The notes under the pieces are model-generated. The model made no database searches. It was not told where the DNA came from and was given only the letters and a program-made list of their open reading frames with translations. A stretch of DNA of 15,294 nt from Geodermatophilaceae bacterium (GTDB taxonomy: Bacteria > Actinomycetota > Actinomycetes > Mycobacteriales > Geodermatophilaceae): assembly GCA_013813215.1 (NCBI GenBank), contig JACCSC010000252.1, positions 1 through 15,294 on the forward strand, in the 5' to 3' direction. Below, in pieces: positions 14,537 to 15,294 of this stretch. The position numbers were made by a program, and so were the translations under genes. The first letter of the stretch is position 1; every line of letters starts with the position of its first letter.

Positions 14537-15294
14537 CAACGCCGCCGCCGGGCCGCCCAGCGGGCGAGCGCGACGCGGTCGATCTTGGCGTTGTGCCTGA
14601 TGTCCACCGGGAAGCCGCGGTGGTAGAGCACGGTGCGGATCGCGGCCGTCCGCTCGTGCCGGGCCCCGAGGGCGAGCAGTTCCGCGGTGGGCCGCTGACG
14701 GCGCGCCGTGCGTTCCAGCTCGACGCAGAGGACAGGCTCCTGCGCCCCTGGAGGACCGACGCCGACCAGGGCCGTGCGGAACACAGCCGGGTGCGCGTTG
14801 AAGACCTGTTCGCACGGCACGGTGAACAGCGGTCCAGCCGCGGTCAGCACCCGGTGCGCCTTGCGCCCGCAGAACCACAGCCGGCCGCCCGGGTCGAGGT
14901 AGCCGAGGTCACCCATCCGGTGCGCCACCGCCTCGTCCCACCGCACCTTGGCCGCCGCGGTGGCGGTGGGGTCCTCGGCGTACGACGAGGTGACGTTCGG
15001 TCCGCGGACGACGATCTCCCCCACCTCCCCCGGTGGCACGCTCGAGCCGTCCATCGACGCCGGCGCGTCGTCGACGATCGGCACGACGGCCAGGTCGACC
15101 CCCGGCACGGCGCGCCCCACACAGATGCCCGGCTCGGGATTGGCCAGCACCTCCCGGCTCCCGATCGAGGTGACCGGCAGCGCCTCGGTGGCGCCGTACG
15201 GGCTGTGGATCTCCGCCTCCGGACCGAGCAGGGCCAGGAAACGGCGCTGCACCGCAGGGGTGACGGGGGCGCCGGCGGAGATGACGCGGGTCAA
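14536..15294 (-). CDS. oleC: OleC-like AMP-dependent beta-lactone synthetase, C-terminal part, cut by window edge
   Basis: The visible 252 residues are the back half of an ANL-superfamily adenylating enzyme; the N-terminus lies to the right of the window. Counting from the edge, motifs are SPYGATEALPVT (A5, about 31-42), GDLGYLDPGGRLWFCGR (A7/A8, D129) and HNAKIDR with the catalytic lysine (K237). The VISAGAPV stretch at the edge precedes A5 as expected. The SPYGATEALP form and the adjacent oleD-like gene point to OleC, which converts beta-hydroxy acids to beta-lactones on the way to long-chain olefins. Other fatty-acyl-AMP ligases cannot be excluded without the front half. Confidence 0.82.
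   Translation of the reverse strand: MTRVISAGAPVTPAVQRRFLALLGPEAEIHSPYGATEALPVTSIGSREVLANPEPGICVGRAVPGVDLAVVPIVDDAPASMDGSSVPPGEVGEIVVRGPNVTSSYAEDPTATAAAKVRWDEAVAHRMGDLGYLDPGGRLWFCGRKAHRVLTAAGPLFTVPCEQVFNAHPAVFRTALVGVGPPGAQEPVLCVELERTARRQRPTAELLALGARHERTAAIRTVLYHRGFPVDIRHNAKIDRVALARWAARRRR

Noticed and set aside
1..15294. CRISPR array, insertion sequence, tRNA/rRNA or phage genes
   Set aside because: No regularly spaced repeats, no transposase or integrase motifs, and no RNA-gene signatures were seen on either strand.

Overview
The window is very GC-rich, with GTG starts and ATGA/GTGA stop-start overlaps, and looks like the chromosome of an actinobacterium (Actinomycetota). The strongest clue is the sigE-rseA-htrA-tatB block with an mrp-family ATPase and a DUF1003/MgtE-N-like pair nearby. 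These are the same gene families found around the sigE locus of Mycobacterium tuberculosis. The genus cannot be named from the sequence alone. I see no rRNA, tRNA, CRISPR, insertion sequence, phage gene or origin. Gene density is close to 95%, no gap exceeds about 120 bases, and the region reads as core chromosome rather than a mobile island.

Layout from left to right. (1) 1-4613, minus strand: a run of five genes read right to left. These are a PhzF-family isomerase-like protein, a metal-dependent amidohydrolase, a transmembrane Ser/Thr kinase, a small membrane-anchored or secreted protein, and a multi-pass membrane protein cut by the window edge. (2) 4696-6409, plus strand: a soluble PRC/MgtE-N/CBS protein overlapping a DUF1003 membrane protein, closed by a strong 16-bp inverted repeat. 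(3) 6499-7974, minus strand: a MarR regulator with an AzlC/AzlD branched-chain amino acid exporter. (4) 8074-10106, plus strand: Mrp-type P-loop ATPase, then a MerR regulator with its own dyad operator. (5) 10126-13430, minus strand: extracytoplasmic stress operon sigE, rseA (zinc anti-sigma), htrA (membrane serine protease), tatB. (6) 13550-15294, minus strand: oleD and the C-terminal part of oleC, from long-chain olefin (beta-lactone) biosynthesis. The remaining ole genes probably lie to the right.

How parts work together. SigE is held by RseA at the membrane; HtrA and TatB act in envelope protein quality control and export. A textbook ECF promoter (GGAAC, 17-base spacer, CGTT) lies upstream of sigE and suggests autoregulation. 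A perfect 8+4+8 dyad fills its spacer and is the most interesting regulatory signal in the window.

Three genes (kinase, MerR regulator, small membrane-anchored protein) are each broken by what looks like one missing C/G base, and the last also has an in-frame TAG. Because all three lesions are of the same type in unrelated genes, base-level errors in the sequence are at least as likely as real pseudogenes. I list them as broken genes with reconstructed extents. I did not find a clearly new multi-gene defence or biosynthetic system; the best under-described candidates are the soluble MgtE-like/DUF1003 pair and the small-protein/membrane-protein pair at the left edge.
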